A stretch of 64,000 bases of DNA, taken from the NCBI GenBank assembly GCA_043228905.1, contig JBHGNT010000010.1, positions 5,146,001-5,210,000 on the forward strand, given 5' to 3'. A program made the position numbers and the translations under genes. Below, piece by piece: positions 44,664 to 56,660 of the stretch. The notes under the pieces were generated by a model, which worked only from the letters and a program-made list of their open reading frames with translations, ran no database searches and had not been told where the DNA came from. The DNA comes from Azolla caroliniana. Lineage: Eukaryota; Polypodiophyta. The stretch's first letter is position 1, and every line of letters starts with the position of its first letter.

Positions 44664-47600
44664 GTGTTGCAAGAATGCAAGATTACGCTGCCACTAGGAA
44701 GACTCCTACAGCTCGTGCCAAGATTCACGGAAGGACTGAAGACGGCCATGACGGCAGGAGAATCATCACCGGCACCGGTACTCTTCTCAAATCCGGAGGA
44801 GGGACCAACGGTGGTGGACACCAACAGTCCGGTAATCACTGCCATTGTAAAAGGGAAAGAACTCCCCGGCACAGTTATAGAGGGAGGCTCCGGGGTGAAT
44901 GTAATAAGCCTCCGGACGTGTGATGCCCTGGGAATCCACGAGTGGGAGCTGTGTCCGTTCTGGTTACGGATGGCCGATACAAGCTCAGTGCGGCCGACAA
45001 GATTAATACGAAAATTAGAAGTCACCGTTGACGGTCATACATTTCACATCTCGGCAGTAGTGCTACAATTACAAGCACAAGGCGCATACCCGCTATTGCT
45101 GGGGCGGCCGTGGTTGAAAATGGCACATATCAAACAGAATTGGAGGAAAAATATAATTACCTTCCGGCGAGGAAAAGCTAAGGTACGCGTACCAACACAA
45201 CCAAGGACGAGCACGGCCGAGGAATGTACATCATTGTATGCAGAGTGCGTCAACATGCTAGAAGGGTTAGCTGACGAAGAAGAAGCTCAGTACTTGCAGG
45301 AAAACCCGAAGATCGTACCCCTCTTCGAAATTGACATTGTCGAAGCAGTAGCACCATACTTCCCGCAACCGAAAGAGACTAAAGCAGAACCGGATAAAGA
45401 CGCAATCCGAGAGTTACGGCAAGCGCAGGAAGCGTTGGAACGGGAAATGGCCATTTCACAGCGCGTAAAAGCGTCGCAACTTGAAGAGGTGAACCTAGGG
45501 ACCACGGACGAAGCAAAACCGGTGCACATCGCCAAGGAGATGAAGTCCGAAGAAAAAATCGTGATGATCACACTTCTCACGGAATTTCGCGACGTGTTTG
45601 CCTGGTCATACGAAGACATGCGAGGGCTCGACCCTCAGTTATACCAGCATCAGATTCACTTGAGCAAGGACGCAAAACCAGTGGCATAAAGACGGTACCG
45701 GATGAATCCCAATTATGCCGCCAAAGTCAAGGAGGAAATCGACAAATTGCTAAGAGTTGGCTTTATCCGTCCGGTAAAGAAAGTGACATGGCTGAGCCTG
45801 ATCGTAGTCGTACCGAAGAAGAACGGAAAAATTCGAGTTTGTGTGGACTACCGGAAACTCAATGCGGCTACGGTAACGGATGCGTTTCCACTTCCGTTCC
45901 CAGATGGAGTGTTGGATGTCGTCGCCGTCCATGAGGTCTATAGCTTTCTAGACGGATTAAGCGGGTATAATCAGATCCGGATGCACCCCGACGACCAAGA
46001 GAAAACGGCTTTCGTCACCGAATGGGGGGTGTTTGTGGCCGTGGTGATGATGTTCGGACTCAAAACGGCACCGGCAACATTTCAACGAATCATCATGGAA
46101 ATCTTTGGTGAATATATCCCGGCTTTTATGCAGGTTTTCCTTGACGATTTCATCGTCTATAGCCGGGAGGAGGACCATTTTCAGCACCTCCGTCTTTGTC
46201 TAGAAAAGAGTAGAGCGTACCGGCTAAGCTTGAATCCGGCGAAGTGTGTATTTGGCGTGTCCAGTGGAACCTTACTAGGACATATTGTGAGCCAAGAAGG
46301 CATTGCAGTCGACCCAGACAAAGTGAAAGCCATCTTAGAAGCACCAACGCCAGCAACGGCAAAGGCATTGAGCCGGTTCTTAGGTCAGATCCGGTGGCAC
46401 AGCCGGATGCTTCGATACTTGGCCGACCTGGCTACACTGTTGCATGCCGCCGTACATCGAATACCATTCCAGTGGACCGACACCGAGGATAGGGCGTATA
46501 GGGCCCTCAAGGTACTATTGTCGCAAGCACCGGTAGTACAGCCTTCGGATTGGAGTAAAGAATTTCATGTGTTCGTGGAAGCCTCCGACATCGCAATCGG
46601 AAGCGTACTGATGCAGCTTACGGAGCCAAAGTGGTACCGGCCAGTGTACTATGCCAGGCGAAAGCTATCCCAAGCGGAACGGAACTACTCTACCACGGAA
46701 CGGGAAGCTCTAGGGATGATCTACAGTGTGACAAAGTTTCGGCATTATTTATTGGGAAGGAAGTTTTCCTTCCATGTAGATCATTCGACACTCCTTTACC
46801 TGGTGTCCAAGGCGTCACTCACCGGTAAGTTGGCCCGGTGGACCTTACTGTTACAGCAATTTGAGTTTGAAATATTCCACTGACCCGGTATACAGCATGT
46901 CGTGGCAGATTACTTAAGCCGATTAGAGTCCGGAGAGACGGGTGACGGAGTAGCGGACGAGTTTCCGGATGCGGAGCTGTTTCGAGTCACTACGGAAATG
47001 GCAGCAGATGAGACGGTGGCACAGGAAGACAAGTGGCTCACAAATATGCACCAGTTTCTGAGCACAGGACTGCCTCCGGAAGAGATGAACCAGGACGAAA
47101 GGAAACGCCTGGCGGTGCAAAGCCGACATTTCTGCTTACTGCGAGACACACTTTACCACAAGGGCGCGGACGACATATGGAGACAGGCTGTGCGCAGCGA
47201 TGAAAAGGACCTCATACTGAGGGAAGCCCACTGCGGAGTTGCCGGAGGTCACTATGCCGGAGATGCGACGACCAGGGAAATATGGCAAAGTAGCCTATGG
47301 TGGCCAACGACATTAAGAGATGTTGTACGGTACGCAAAAGAATGTGACCTATGCCAGCGAATGGGCCAGCCAACGGAGCAGGCTCGGATGCCACACCAGC
47401 CTGTACTACCACTCGAACCATTCCAGAAGTGGGGGTTGGACTTTGTTGGACCGTTCAAACCACCGGCAATAAGAACAGGTAATCGATACGTCATCGTCGC
47501 GACGGATTACTGCACGAAATGGGTGGACGCCAAAGCCTTAAGAGACAACACCGCTGCGTCAACGGCAAAATTTCTATACGAGTACATCTGGTGCCGTTAT

Positions 47601-48461
47601 GGATGCCCAATCGAATTAATAAGCGACCAAGGGGGGCACTTTCTTGGCCAAGTAGTTGAAAGCCTGACGACATTCTATGTCGTTGTCCATAAACGGAGCA
47701 CACCCTACTATCCGCAAGCAAACAGGTTAGCTGAATCGACGAACAAAACGCTCCAGAATATCCTCCAGAAGATCATCAACGAAAACCGAACGGATTGGGA
47801 TACCAAGCTACATAGCGCGCTTTGGGCATACCGGACGACATATAAAACGAGCATCCGAACAACACCGTTCCGGTTAGCGTTCGGACTAGAGGCGGTAATG
47901 CCGGTGGAATTCCAAGTACCCAGCTTACGGATCCAGCTACGGGAACGGCTGAACGAGAAGGAGTCGAAGGCAATACGGTTAACAACGGTGTGTGAACTCG
48001 AGGAACAACGACTGGCAAGCATCCTGCACTTAGAATTGGAACAACGGCGACGGAAAGCATTTGTCGACCGGCACAGGAAAGGAAATGAAAAAATGTTCGC
48101 AATCGGCAAGCCGGTGTTAGTATTTCAGACCCGGATGGGCAAGATGCCGAGTAAACTACGGTTTAGATGGACTGGTCCGTATTGGCTGACACGTGAGTAT
48201 AATGGGTCCTACCAGTTAGAGACACTTGCCGGTGAAGTGCTAGATAAATGGGTCAACGGATTCCGATTGAAGCCATATAGAGGACCAATGCCCAAGAACC
48301 CATTTGAGCAAAGGACCGACACCAGTGAGGAAATGACAACCTGTGAGGGGAATGGCAACCACCAAGACGGAGGAGACGGCAAGCCGGTAACAGGGGAGAA
48401 TGAGGCGACGACAATCCGTAATGAGGCCGGTAAGGGTCCGATAGGACCAACGGACAACTAA
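44664..48461 (+). pseudogene. Tat-like gypsy pol (protease-RT-RNase H-integrase), two in-frame stops
   Basis: A single frame of about 1,265 codons interrupted only by TAA at 45687-45689 and TGA at 46881-46883. The protease segment reads IEGGSGVNVISLRTCDALGI, with Glu where the catalytic Asp is expected, and LLLGRPWLKMAHIKQNW. RT has VCVDYRKLNAATV, DGLSGYNQIRMHPDDQEKTA, FGLKTAPATFQRIIM and catalytic VFLDDFIVYS. RNase H has VEASDIAIGSVLMQ. Integrase has a CDLCQRMG zinc end and a core with WGLDFVGPFKP, LISDQGGHFLG and RLAESTNK. With two stops and the protease change it is probably inactive. The downstream frame begins ~390 nt later. Confidence 0.88.
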
Positions 48462-48852
48462 CCTCAAACCACATTTAAAAAAAAAGAAAAGAAAAAAAAG
48501 AAAAAAAAGAAAGAAAAAAGAAGCGAAGTAATCATGCAAAAGCGAGGTATGAGAGAGAGCGAGGAGCGAAAAGGTACGTAGTGGGCATTTAAGCGCCACC
48601 ACAAGACATAATGCTATTTTAGTACACGACGTGCACACACTCGAAAAAGGCGCCAGAATGCACAGAGAAAAACCATTGCGCGTGGAGACCCTCTACTTTC
48701 GCGAACACAGGAGCACAGAAGCACCAAGGCGCTGCAAGATCATCAAACGAGAACCTACACACAGAGAACCCCCGCCTTCTGAACTCTCTCTCTCTCACTC
48801 TCACTCTCATCACCAGCCAACCTCGCCACCACAATCCGACCTCGACACAGAC
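48462..48852 (+). other. Spacer between pol and the additional ORF, with CT-rich leader
   Basis: Contains an A/G-rich run (48475-48525), 'gggcatttaagcg' near 48581, and a CT-rich tract (48784-48812) just before the ATG. The layout resembles a 5' leader and could be an internal promoter, but this is inference only. Confidence 0.4.
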
Positions 48853-51024
48853 ATGGACCCGCAAACGTTGTCGGAAGCCGCTAAGAAATGGCTAAAGCAA
48901 CACGATCTCGAGGGCTTCTTGAAGATTATGGAGGTACCGCCACACAAAGAAGCCGACAAGGTGATTAAAGAAATCGACATAGAGGTCATAACGGATGAGG
49001 CGATCCATGCGTTAACAGGCCTTCCGGAGGGAGGCATATTCATGATTGACAATCCGACCTCGAAGCAACTCATCAAGTATTTTGGTGAGTACTCCCTAGC
49101 CAGCAAGGGCTACCGGACAGAGGGCGGCGGAGATATGTTGTTCCACGAGATTGCCCGTGTGCTCCACGAATACGGCCATGTGTACCCCAGACCCCCTGTC
49201 ATGCCGCAGAACCAGGCAGGGATGATCATCGCCACCTATGAAGGGATCAAGGTGGATTGGCCGGTATTGATCGCAGACGGTTTGTATGCGGCGATCGAGA
49301 TCGTCAGAGGAAAAGACGGCAAAGAAGGCCGAGAAGGACGGAGGATATGGCACGCAGTAACGCACTGGCTCACCTTGCTTGTGCCACCCGTCAACCCCGT
49401 CCAACCCAAGAAGCGGGGAAGAGTGGCGGACGACACCCCAAAGACGGCTTCCAAAAGACAACAGTTGTTGGCCTCTAAGGCCACTAAGGGGAAGGCGGCA
49501 GACGCAGAACAGGAGGGAAAGGAGAGCGCCAGCCGGAAGCGGCCAATGGATGCGTAGGAGGAACCACCAGTACGGCCCGTAAAGTTTACACTCTGCCGAC
49601 CGGTGAATAGAGAAGCGTATCTCTTGGCGGCAAAACTCAATGCAGGGACTCGGGAAGAGGAAATAGAGGAGGAGCCTACAGAGCACCTCCAGCAACGGTC
49701 GTCGGCAAGGACCGTTGAGGCAGTCGGGAAATGTTCGGACCCTCAAACGGAGGGAACACCGGCTCCCCATACTGAGACTCCCACGCCAAGGGAGGAACCG
49801 GAACCGGTGCGTAGGGCACCGGAATCAAAAGCCCCTGCACCACCGACAACACCGACAAGCCCCATTCTGCTAGAGCCAGAAAGGTCAATACAACCTCCCT
49901 CGGCCAACCAAGAAGAAGCGCAAGGGGAACTAGGACAGCAGGGTGGTCCACGGGCAGAAACGGAATTACAACTCGGCGCAATCAAGTGGGACCACCCATC
50001 TACAAGCGAGCCCATCTGTCAAACCTCCATGCAAGCACAACAACAATGCACGGATAGCCTGTGGCTCCGGTGGATAGGCGAACAGATTGCCGGAGCAGTG
50101 GGGTATATTGAGGCGGAAGAAAGAGCGCAAAGCGAACGGTTGCTCGTCACAACCGAACAACTAGAGATGGCCCAGTCCAGAATCTGGTGCCTTGAAAAAG
50201 ACTTGGATCAAGTCACGGCAGAGATGGCCAAAATGGCCTTAACGGCAACACAGATCCAATCACCGGTGACTCCGGTAAGTGTACAGAATAAAGAAACAGA
50301 TCAACCTGTACATACCAATAAGACCCCGGCAACGGAAACCGTTCTAGAGAGAGATGCGGCGCAAGCCCAGGAGCTTGCCGAATTGAGAGATGAACTTGCC
50401 GCACAAGAAGCGCTAAGGAGCCGGGAACGGGAATTGAAGACAGCAGCCGAAGCAGAATTAAAGAAGACTGCTGAGAACCTCCGCCGGGCAGAGGAGAGCC
50501 TTCGGAAAGGCCACCAAGCGTACGATCGGCTAAGGGAGGAAAAAGACAAAGTGTTGCAGGAAAAGGACAAGCTGCGGAAGACGGCGGAAACGAAAATTGA
50601 ACGGCTAAAGGAAGAGCTCCGCCAGCAGAAGGACCGCGAGGACCGGGCCCGTCGACAGATCAATGCACGGCTCAAGCAAAAGACAAATGATTATGAGCAC
50701 CTGCACCGGGACTTCAAACGGCTGGAAACGGAGCATAAGGAACGGATGGCCGAACTCCAGCAGGAAGTTGATCGGGCCGCGACGGCGATCGCCGACGAAC
50801 GTGCGGAAAATACAAGACGGTTGGACGAGGCGGAGAAGGTCCGGATGGAGCTCCAGAGGCAGCAACAGGAAGAAAAGGAGAGAGCGTCAACGGTATTGCA
50901 AAAATTACAAAGCACATATCAAAGGCAATTGACGCATTACAAGGAGCAGGTGGAAGACAATGTCAAAATCATCAAGCAACTAAAGGAGGAACGACAAGCG
51001 GCGGAGATCAAATCGCATGGCTGA
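48853..51024 (+). pseudogene. Additional ORF of the Tat-like element: transposon-type domain plus coiled coil
   Basis: Taken from the ATG at 48853 (MDPQTLSEAAKKW). The frame reaches a TAG at 49555-49557, then continues in the same frame to 51024, so one amber splits a ~723-codon product. The first half (EAIHALTGLPEGGIFMIDN, FGEYSLASKGYR, LFHEIARVL, KVDWPVLIADGLYAAIEIV) resembles the 'putative plant transposon protein' domain found beside Tat-type elements. The middle is Pro/Glu-rich. The last ~230 residues are heptad-rich Glu/Lys/Arg coiled coil (ELRDELAAQEALRSRERELK and onward). No signal peptide or transmembrane segment is seen, so it is not an envelope protein by sequence. Its role is unknown; a structural or nucleic-acid-binding role is a guess. 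Confidence 0.7.
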
Positions 51025-52413
51025 ATCAGACAAAACGCTTGATTGACGAAAGCTCCGTAAGATGGTTGACAAAGTGGGCACAAAATGCGGCGGAACTCCA
51101 ATTGCTACGGGCAGGGCACCGGAATCAGAAGCCCCTGCACCACCGGCAGCACCGGCAAGTCCCATTCCGCCAGAGCCGGAAAGGTCAATACAGCCTCCCT
51201 CGGCCAACCAAGAAGAAGAGCAAGGGGAACTAGGACAGCAGGCTGGTCCACGGGCAGAAACGGAATTGCAACTCGGCGCAATCAGGCGGGACCACCCATC
51301 TACAAGCGAGCCCATCTGTCAAACCTCCGTGCAAGCACAACAACAATGCACCGATAGCCTGTGGCTCCGGTGGATAGGCGAACAGATTGCCAGAGCAGTG
51401 GGGTATATTGAGGCGGAAGAAAGAGCGCAAAGCGAACGGTTGCTCGTCACAACCGAACAGCTAGAGAAGACCCGGTCCAGAATCCGGTGCCTTGAAAAAG
51501 ACTTGGATCAAGTCACGGCAGAGATGGCCAAAATGGCCTTAACGGCAACACAGATCCAATCACCGATGACTCCAGTAAGTGTACAGAATAAAGAAACAGA
51601 TCATCCTGTACATACCAATAAGACCCCGGCAACGGAAACCGTTCTAGAGAGAGATGCGACGCAAACCCAGGAGCTTGCCGAATTGAGAGATGAACTTGCC
51701 GCACAAGAAGCGCTAAGGAGCCGGGAACGGGAATTGAAGACAGCGGCCGAAGCAGAATTAAAGAAGACTGCTGAGAACCTCCGCCGGGCAGAGGAGAGCC
51801 TTCGGAAAGGCCACCAAGCGTACGATCGGCTAAGGGAGGAAAAAGACAAAGTGTTGCAGGAAAAGGACAAGCTGCGGAAGACGGCGGAAATGGAAATTGA
51901 ATGGCTAAAGGAAGAGCTCCGCCAGCAGAAGGACCGCGAGGACCGGGCCCGTCGACAGATCAATGCACAGCTCAAGCAAAAGACAGATGATTATGAGCAC
52001 CTGCACCGGGACTTCAAACGGCTGGAAACGGAGCATAAGGAACGGATGGCCGAACTCCAGCAGGAAGTTGATCGGGCCGCGACGGCGATCGCCGACGAAC
52101 GTGCGGAAAATACAAGACGGTTGGACGAGGCGGAGAAGGTCCGGATGGAGCTCCAGAGGCAGCAGCAGGAAGAAAAGGAGAGAGCGTCAACGGTATTGCA
52201 AAAATTACAAAGCACATATCAAAGGCAATTGACACATTACAAGGAGCAGGTGGAAGACAACGTCAAAATCATCAAGCAACTGAAGGAGGAACGGCAAGCG
52301 GCGGAGATCAAATCACATGGCTGAATCAGACAAAACACTTGATTGACGAAAGCTCCGTAAGATGGTGAACAAAGTGGGCACAAAATGCGGTGGAACTCCA
52401 ATTGCTACGGGCA
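49814..52413 (+). repeat. 1,300-bp tandem duplication within the additional ORF
   Basis: 49814-51113 and 51114-52413 are nearly identical. The repeat edge falls at a short GGGCA-type microhomology (gtagggcacc versus cgggcagggcacc). Because 1,300 is not a multiple of three, the second copy cannot stay in the first frame. Confidence 0.93.
51062..52324 (+). pseudogene. Duplicated coiled-coil segment of the additional ORF
   Basis: A 420-codon frame repeating the Pro/Glu-rich and coiled-coil parts of 49803-51024 with a few substitutions, ending at the same KSHG-stop. It lacks the N-terminal transposon-type domain and begins at a fortuitous ATG created by the duplication, so independent expression is doubtful. 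Confidence 0.75.
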
Positions 52414-52890
52414 GACGTGGCAAACCGGCGGAAGGAAGGAGATGATTGTTATACGTTGACTTCCGAGGACTTCACCACCATACGGGACGATCTGGCCGAA
52501 GACTTCCAAGTCCTGGCGGATGAACAGTTGGCGCAGGTCCGGCAACTCGTAGCTCAGCTAGACTATGATAGGCTAGATGCTCAAATCCAGTTTGAAAGCT
52601 ACGAGCGGTCCCGGGTTCGGGAAGAAAAAGCACGGGAAGCGACAACGGTTAACCTTAGTGATGAGGAACCGTTGCCGGCCGAGGGCCAGGCCGGAACCAG
52701 TCGACCGGAGACCACTACGACGGAGGGAGTAACGACGAAAACGCCGGTGTCAGAGCAACAAACGGAGGAGCAGCCACAGCAGCCACCAAAGGACCAACAG
52801 CAGCAACAACAACAACAACAACAACCAATTCCAAATGAACCATTGGAGACTCTCGAACAAAGCATTCTGGATATTTTGGACGAAGAATAG
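52390..52890 (+). pseudogene. C-terminal part of the additional ORF with a poly-Gln tract
   Basis: A 166-codon frame: acidic helical region (TSEDFTTIRDDLAEDFQVL, QVRQLVAQLDYDRLDAQIQF), a Thr/Glu-rich linker, then a run of about 11 glutamines (52792-52826) and EPLETLEQSILDILDEE. It appears to be the natural end of the protein whose upstream frame closes at 51024; a one-base frame difference separates them. The start codon at 52390 lies inside the old frame, so this is probably not a separate gene. Confidence 0.65.
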
Positions 52891-52904
52891 CAAGGGTGGT
52901 CATG

Positions 52905-53343
52905 CCATGTGTTACCGGCCGGCAAAGAAGCTATGAGTGTGCAACGGAGGAGTTAATTAATTATTAGGAATGGTTGTAAGTAAGCTATGAGTGTGGACGG
53001 ACGGACCGGAATCAGTATGCCGTTCCGGATCTGGACCGATCCCGAACAGGTACGGATGGCACCGTTTTGTACTACAAACCGGAAACCTATTTAAAGGCCT
53101 AGATACAATGTAATGAGAAGTGGTTAATTAAAAAAGCTTAGTGTTGTTATCTCTCTGTGTTAATTGTCGTTCTGCATTCATTGTTATATCTTACGCGTGT
53201 GAATATTAAGGACGATCATGCTAAGTAACCTAATTAAGTCGGATTAATCGTTGAGTCTAATCCTATTGCGGTAACACCCCTTTGGTGAACTGTCTTCCGT
53301 AGACACCCTGTGTTAGGCCATTGTCCGGCCCTAAGAGTTAACA
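52905..53343 (+). repeat. 3' LTR of the Tat-like element (left edge approximate)
   Basis: Follows a purine-rich stretch (gaagaatagcaagggtgg). It contains a direct repeat 'aagctatgagtgtg' (about 52929 and 52983), a TATA-like 'ctatttaaagg' at 53087-53097 and ends GAGTTAACA. The left boundary is uncertain because no 5' LTR remains for comparison. Confidence 0.6.
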
Positions 53344-54360
53344 AGAATCAAGCTTCCTTTTCTGAATTTCATAACACCGTTCCGGATGTCACCCTTCGTC
53401 ATCCATCCGATCGGCTGATATCAGGTTCAATCAAACCTCTAGAATGACACGCGGACACAAATAAACCCTAAACCTCCGGAACATGCCGTGTATCTTTTAG
53501 TACCAGTCGACACCCAATCGACGTTACCAAGCATACATCTCCGATGCCGACAATTCAGCATGCACCTTCATTTCCCATCCTTATAAGGCCATGGTATCCT
53601 GCCTTGTATGATGAGAAGCATTTCTAGTCGGGGGTTAGGTGGAATGATGCAACTAAATTGACCACCCATGTGGATTCATTGCCGAGAAGGTTCACTTCGT
53701 TTTGCTCACTTGTGAGCAGCAGTTTCTCCTCACTTGTCGCAATAGCCGACGTCCCTTTCCGTTCCGAACTCTTCTTCATGTCGACATTGTCGGCTCCCCC
53801 CTTCTCCATTCGGAAGTGTCGGCAATTCTTCTGGAAGTGCCCAAGCTTCCCACAGTAGAAGCGCGTGGGCCTCCCCCTTGACTTCGACCTTGTCCCCGAC
53901 TTCTCTCAGTTCTGGGGACTCCTCTTTCAGCCTCTCCCTCTATGGGTATCACTTTCAATGACCAGGGCCTTCAGGTCGGAAATTGCCTCCTTAAGGCATT
54001 CATATGCTCCGCCAGGCTGGAGCCATCCTGATACCTGAGCCTCACTATTTTTCGAAATACTGAGACTTGATTCACAACATTTTTGTTCTCCAACATAATG
54101 TCAATCTTCTCCTAGAGTTCATGGGCCTTGTTCTCTTCATTGAAATTATTGTATAGGCTCATGTCGATGAAGCATCGAATGTATGCCGTCGTCTTCAAGT
54201 GCATTACTTCCCAGGTCATGATGTCAATCTTGTCCGATCTTTTATTTCCAAACTACACCGACGCCCAGAGATCTTTGACCACCAACGTGTCCCTCATCTT
54301 TGACTTCCACATTGAGTAGTTGGAGCCGATGAGCATGAACATGCCTCCGAATGAATTTTC
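53344..54360 (-). pseudogene. Outer copia gag, protease and pre-integrase remnants
   Basis: Minus strand: gag motifs GSNYSMWKSKMRDTLVVKDL, TTAYIRCFIDMSLYNNFNEE and SVFRKIVRLRYQDGSS, with an internal deletion. The protease site reads WVVNLVASFHLT where copia-1 has WVVDSGASFHLT, so the catalytic Asp is lost. Then decayed pre-integrase sequence reaches the Tat-like element junction. Multiple stops. Confidence 0.83.
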
Positions 54361-54394
54361 CATTTCACTTTTTTTTTTTGAGGTTTATAACCAA

Positions 54395-54406
54395 GCTCTG
54401 ATACCA
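54395..54406 (-). promoter_or_regulatory. Primer binding site of the outer copia (tRNA-iMet)
   Basis: TGGTATCAGAGC on the minus strand, three bases from the LTR end. Confidence 0.88.
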
Positions 54407-54409
54407 GTT

Positions 54410-54976
54410 TGTGAGGAATCGTTTTTAGCCACAATTGAGATCCAAACGTACAATGGAAGAAACAAAATAGAAAATAGAGATTGATACACTTACCCAGAAA
54501 TGAGACGACACCGTATTTTAATGTGGAAAACCTCGAGAGGCAAAACCACAGGAGTTCGCAGACTCCAAACAGGATCACAATAGACGAGAGGAAGGCTACA
54601 ATGAGAGACTCAGAGGCAACTACCTCGAGCTCTATGTCTTCGCCGATCTGCGATTATGACGTATACAACTACTTGTATTTCTTTCTCTCACTCACTATCT
54701 CTTTGTCTCGCTCTGTATAAAGTAACTAGCAGCTCACAACAAGAACTAATTACACTCACCATATTGTATACAATAAGCTTTTCCCTAGTTATTTATACTC
54801 ATATAACTTCGGGCTATTTACAAGTATAGCCTCAACAAGCAAATTCGAACATATTTACTAATATGTTCCTACTTCTGGTTCACACCGGATTTGGCCGGGT
54901 ACCTTCCGGATTCATCCAGTCCAGTTTCTTACTCCTGCTCGTCCAATTCCCATACGGAGGGACTAGTTTCCCAACA
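54410..54976 (-). repeat. 5' LTR of the outer copia
   Basis: 567 bp, tgtgaggaatcg...tttcccaaca on plus; many substitutions and a ~48-bp length difference from its partner at 28102-28620. Confidence 0.9.
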
Positions 54977-54981
54977 TAAAC

Positions 54982-55672
54982 AAATAGGGTAGTGGTCTAA
55001 AAATCTCACATATCGTATAACTATCATAAGAAGTGATATTGTTAAAGAAGAATCCTAATGCATCACATACATTCTATCTAGCCAACTCCATGTCTTTCTA
55101 TGTTGTGCACATTGGAAGGTAAACCTGGATCATTCCCAACCACATCCATACATCCAATTGAAGAACCTTGATTGGCAATGAAACCAAAGTAGTTTGCTCA
55201 TGATCATCCATGATTGAATGTTGTGACATAGATTGAGATGCATAGACACTCATGTTAAAATCACCCATAAGTAATCCGTAGCGGCCCATAAATGGGGCCG
55301 AAGGAGTGAGCTCCATAATGCAATATGTTGAGTAGTTTGGTTAGGGGCATAAATCCCCACCAACCCTGCAAATTGACCAAAATAAGTGATTTTTACAACC
55401 AAACACTGACCACAATGATCATTATGCACAACTTAATGATAATGCTTATCCTACACAATCAATACCACACCTGAATAATGATTATTAAGATGTCCTACAT
55501 AGAATGATGAATATCCATGTAAATGAATTGTGGAGCCTGCTAACTCAATGACATCACACTTATGGGAAACTGCACATAGTATATCACATTCTCTACTTGA
55601 CAAAGTTTCCCATAATATATATTTCTTATGAGGAGAACATGGCCCTCTCACATTCCATGCTACCACTTTCAT
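54982..55672 (-). pseudogene. L1-like LINE endonuclease remnant
   Basis: MKVVAWNVRGPCSPHKK at the ORF2 start (55672), then SRECDILCAVSHKCD, GSTIHLHGYSSFYVGH, LLMGDFNMSVYASQS and, near the nest boundary, FLDHYPICL, matching the APE-type endonuclease of plant LINEs (GDFN and SDHYP motifs). Stops and frameshifts occur. The remainder of ORF2 resumes at 21839 on the other side of the retrotransposon nest. Confidence 0.82.
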
Positions 55673-55689
55673 TCAATCAACAATCTTAT

Positions 55690-56660
55690 TGGTGCACTTG
55701 CTCCTTCAAAGCAACCAATATTATGAACCACTAATCAAAGCAAGGAATATTGAACATCAATGTACAAAAAACTATGTGTGGTTATTGTATATACACATCA
55801 AATCGGCCATGATGAGAGTACAAGGGAATCGGTTGGTATATCCAACACAACTTTTGTATTTCTTATGATTTTATAATACCAGGGCATATCTTTTTGTCAA
55901 ATAAAAAAGCATGTCTTAATGGTGCACATGGGTTTTCTTATAACACATCCTTAGGGCCATTTATGAAACCCTTTTGTTTAAGTCCTTTCGCCCTATGGAA
56001 ACCTCAAGGGTTCGATGGATTGACAACTCATCCCAATGAATCAAATTGAAGTTTCAAGAGTAATCCCTTACTCTAAATTGTCATTGCCAAGGAGTTTTTC
56101 AAGGTCACTTCCTTGTTCATGGACTACCTTGCAACCAAGTAGTATTATGAGTAGTGGGCAAACTATTACGTTGCATATTCATCAATTTCCCCTTTGACTT
56201 GCCCTTTACATGATGCCAATCTTTATCAACAACATTAATACTAGGCCTTCAAATGGTTTTTACCCCTTATATGTAAGCATTAGACTTTGAATTACCATAT
56301 CCATTTTGATTTCCTTTGTTCTTAGGCCTAAAACTTTGAAGTTGGTCTTCTTTGTCCATGACAATGTTCCTTCATCCATAATAACCATAATATCTTACAC
56401 ACCAACATCTTTCCCAACTCTTTCCTTACCATTCCCTTCATTGTGAATCTCCATAGGCGAAGGAAAAGACACCCATTCACCACATTCGAAGCAATGACCT
56501 ACAAATGTGTCCCACTTCAATTTAAAACAAAGTATTTTCAAATCAGGTGTGTTCATATGCACCCATCTGGGGCTTGTACGACTTCTATCCCATAACTCAG
56601 AAAATTTGCACTTATTTATAGAATTTGCATGTGGGGATACCAACACTTACCCATTTCACT
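55690..56660 (-). pseudogene. Possible LINE ORF1 remnant
   Basis: Directly upstream of the endonuclease in LINE orientation. The segment around 56395-56646 contains WVHMNTPDLKILCFKLKWD and a CFECGEW motif that could be a decayed ORF1 zinc knuckle; DKDWHHVKGKSKGKLM lies near 56200. Heavily broken; assignment rests mainly on position. Confidence 0.5.

Larger units (their letters stand above)
43979..53343 (+). mobile_element. 5'-truncated Tat-like Ty3/gypsy element, plus strand
   Basis: Pol of the Tat type (long spacer, dual-looking RNase H region, integrase with NRLAESTNKTLQ) is followed by ~4.4 kb carrying an additional coding frame, then an LTR-like end at ~52905-53343. No 5' LTR, PBS or gag knuckle is found at the left, where sequence passes directly into the outer copia integrase at about 43978. 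No matching TSD can be found, as expected if a deletion removed the left end. Confidence 0.82.
28102..54976 (-). mobile_element. Outer Ty1/copia element hosting three nested retrotransposons
   Basis: Related LTRs at 28102-28620 and 54410-54976 bound copia coding segments that occur in one consistent order on the minus strand and become continuous when the three inserted elements are removed: gag/protease 53344-54360, integrase 43411-43978 plus 35700-36387, RT 34829-35680, RNase H 28640-29276. The flanks are aaaac (28097-28101) and taaac (54977-54981), a 4/5 match. Many frameshifts and a mutated protease site show that it is old and dead. It is closely related in protein sequence to copia-1. 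Confidence 0.92.

Noticed and set aside
48631-49557. Envelope gene of a retrovirus-like element, based on position after pol
   Set aside because: No signal peptide, hydrophobic fusion segment or transmembrane anchor is visible; the product is charged and coiled-coil.
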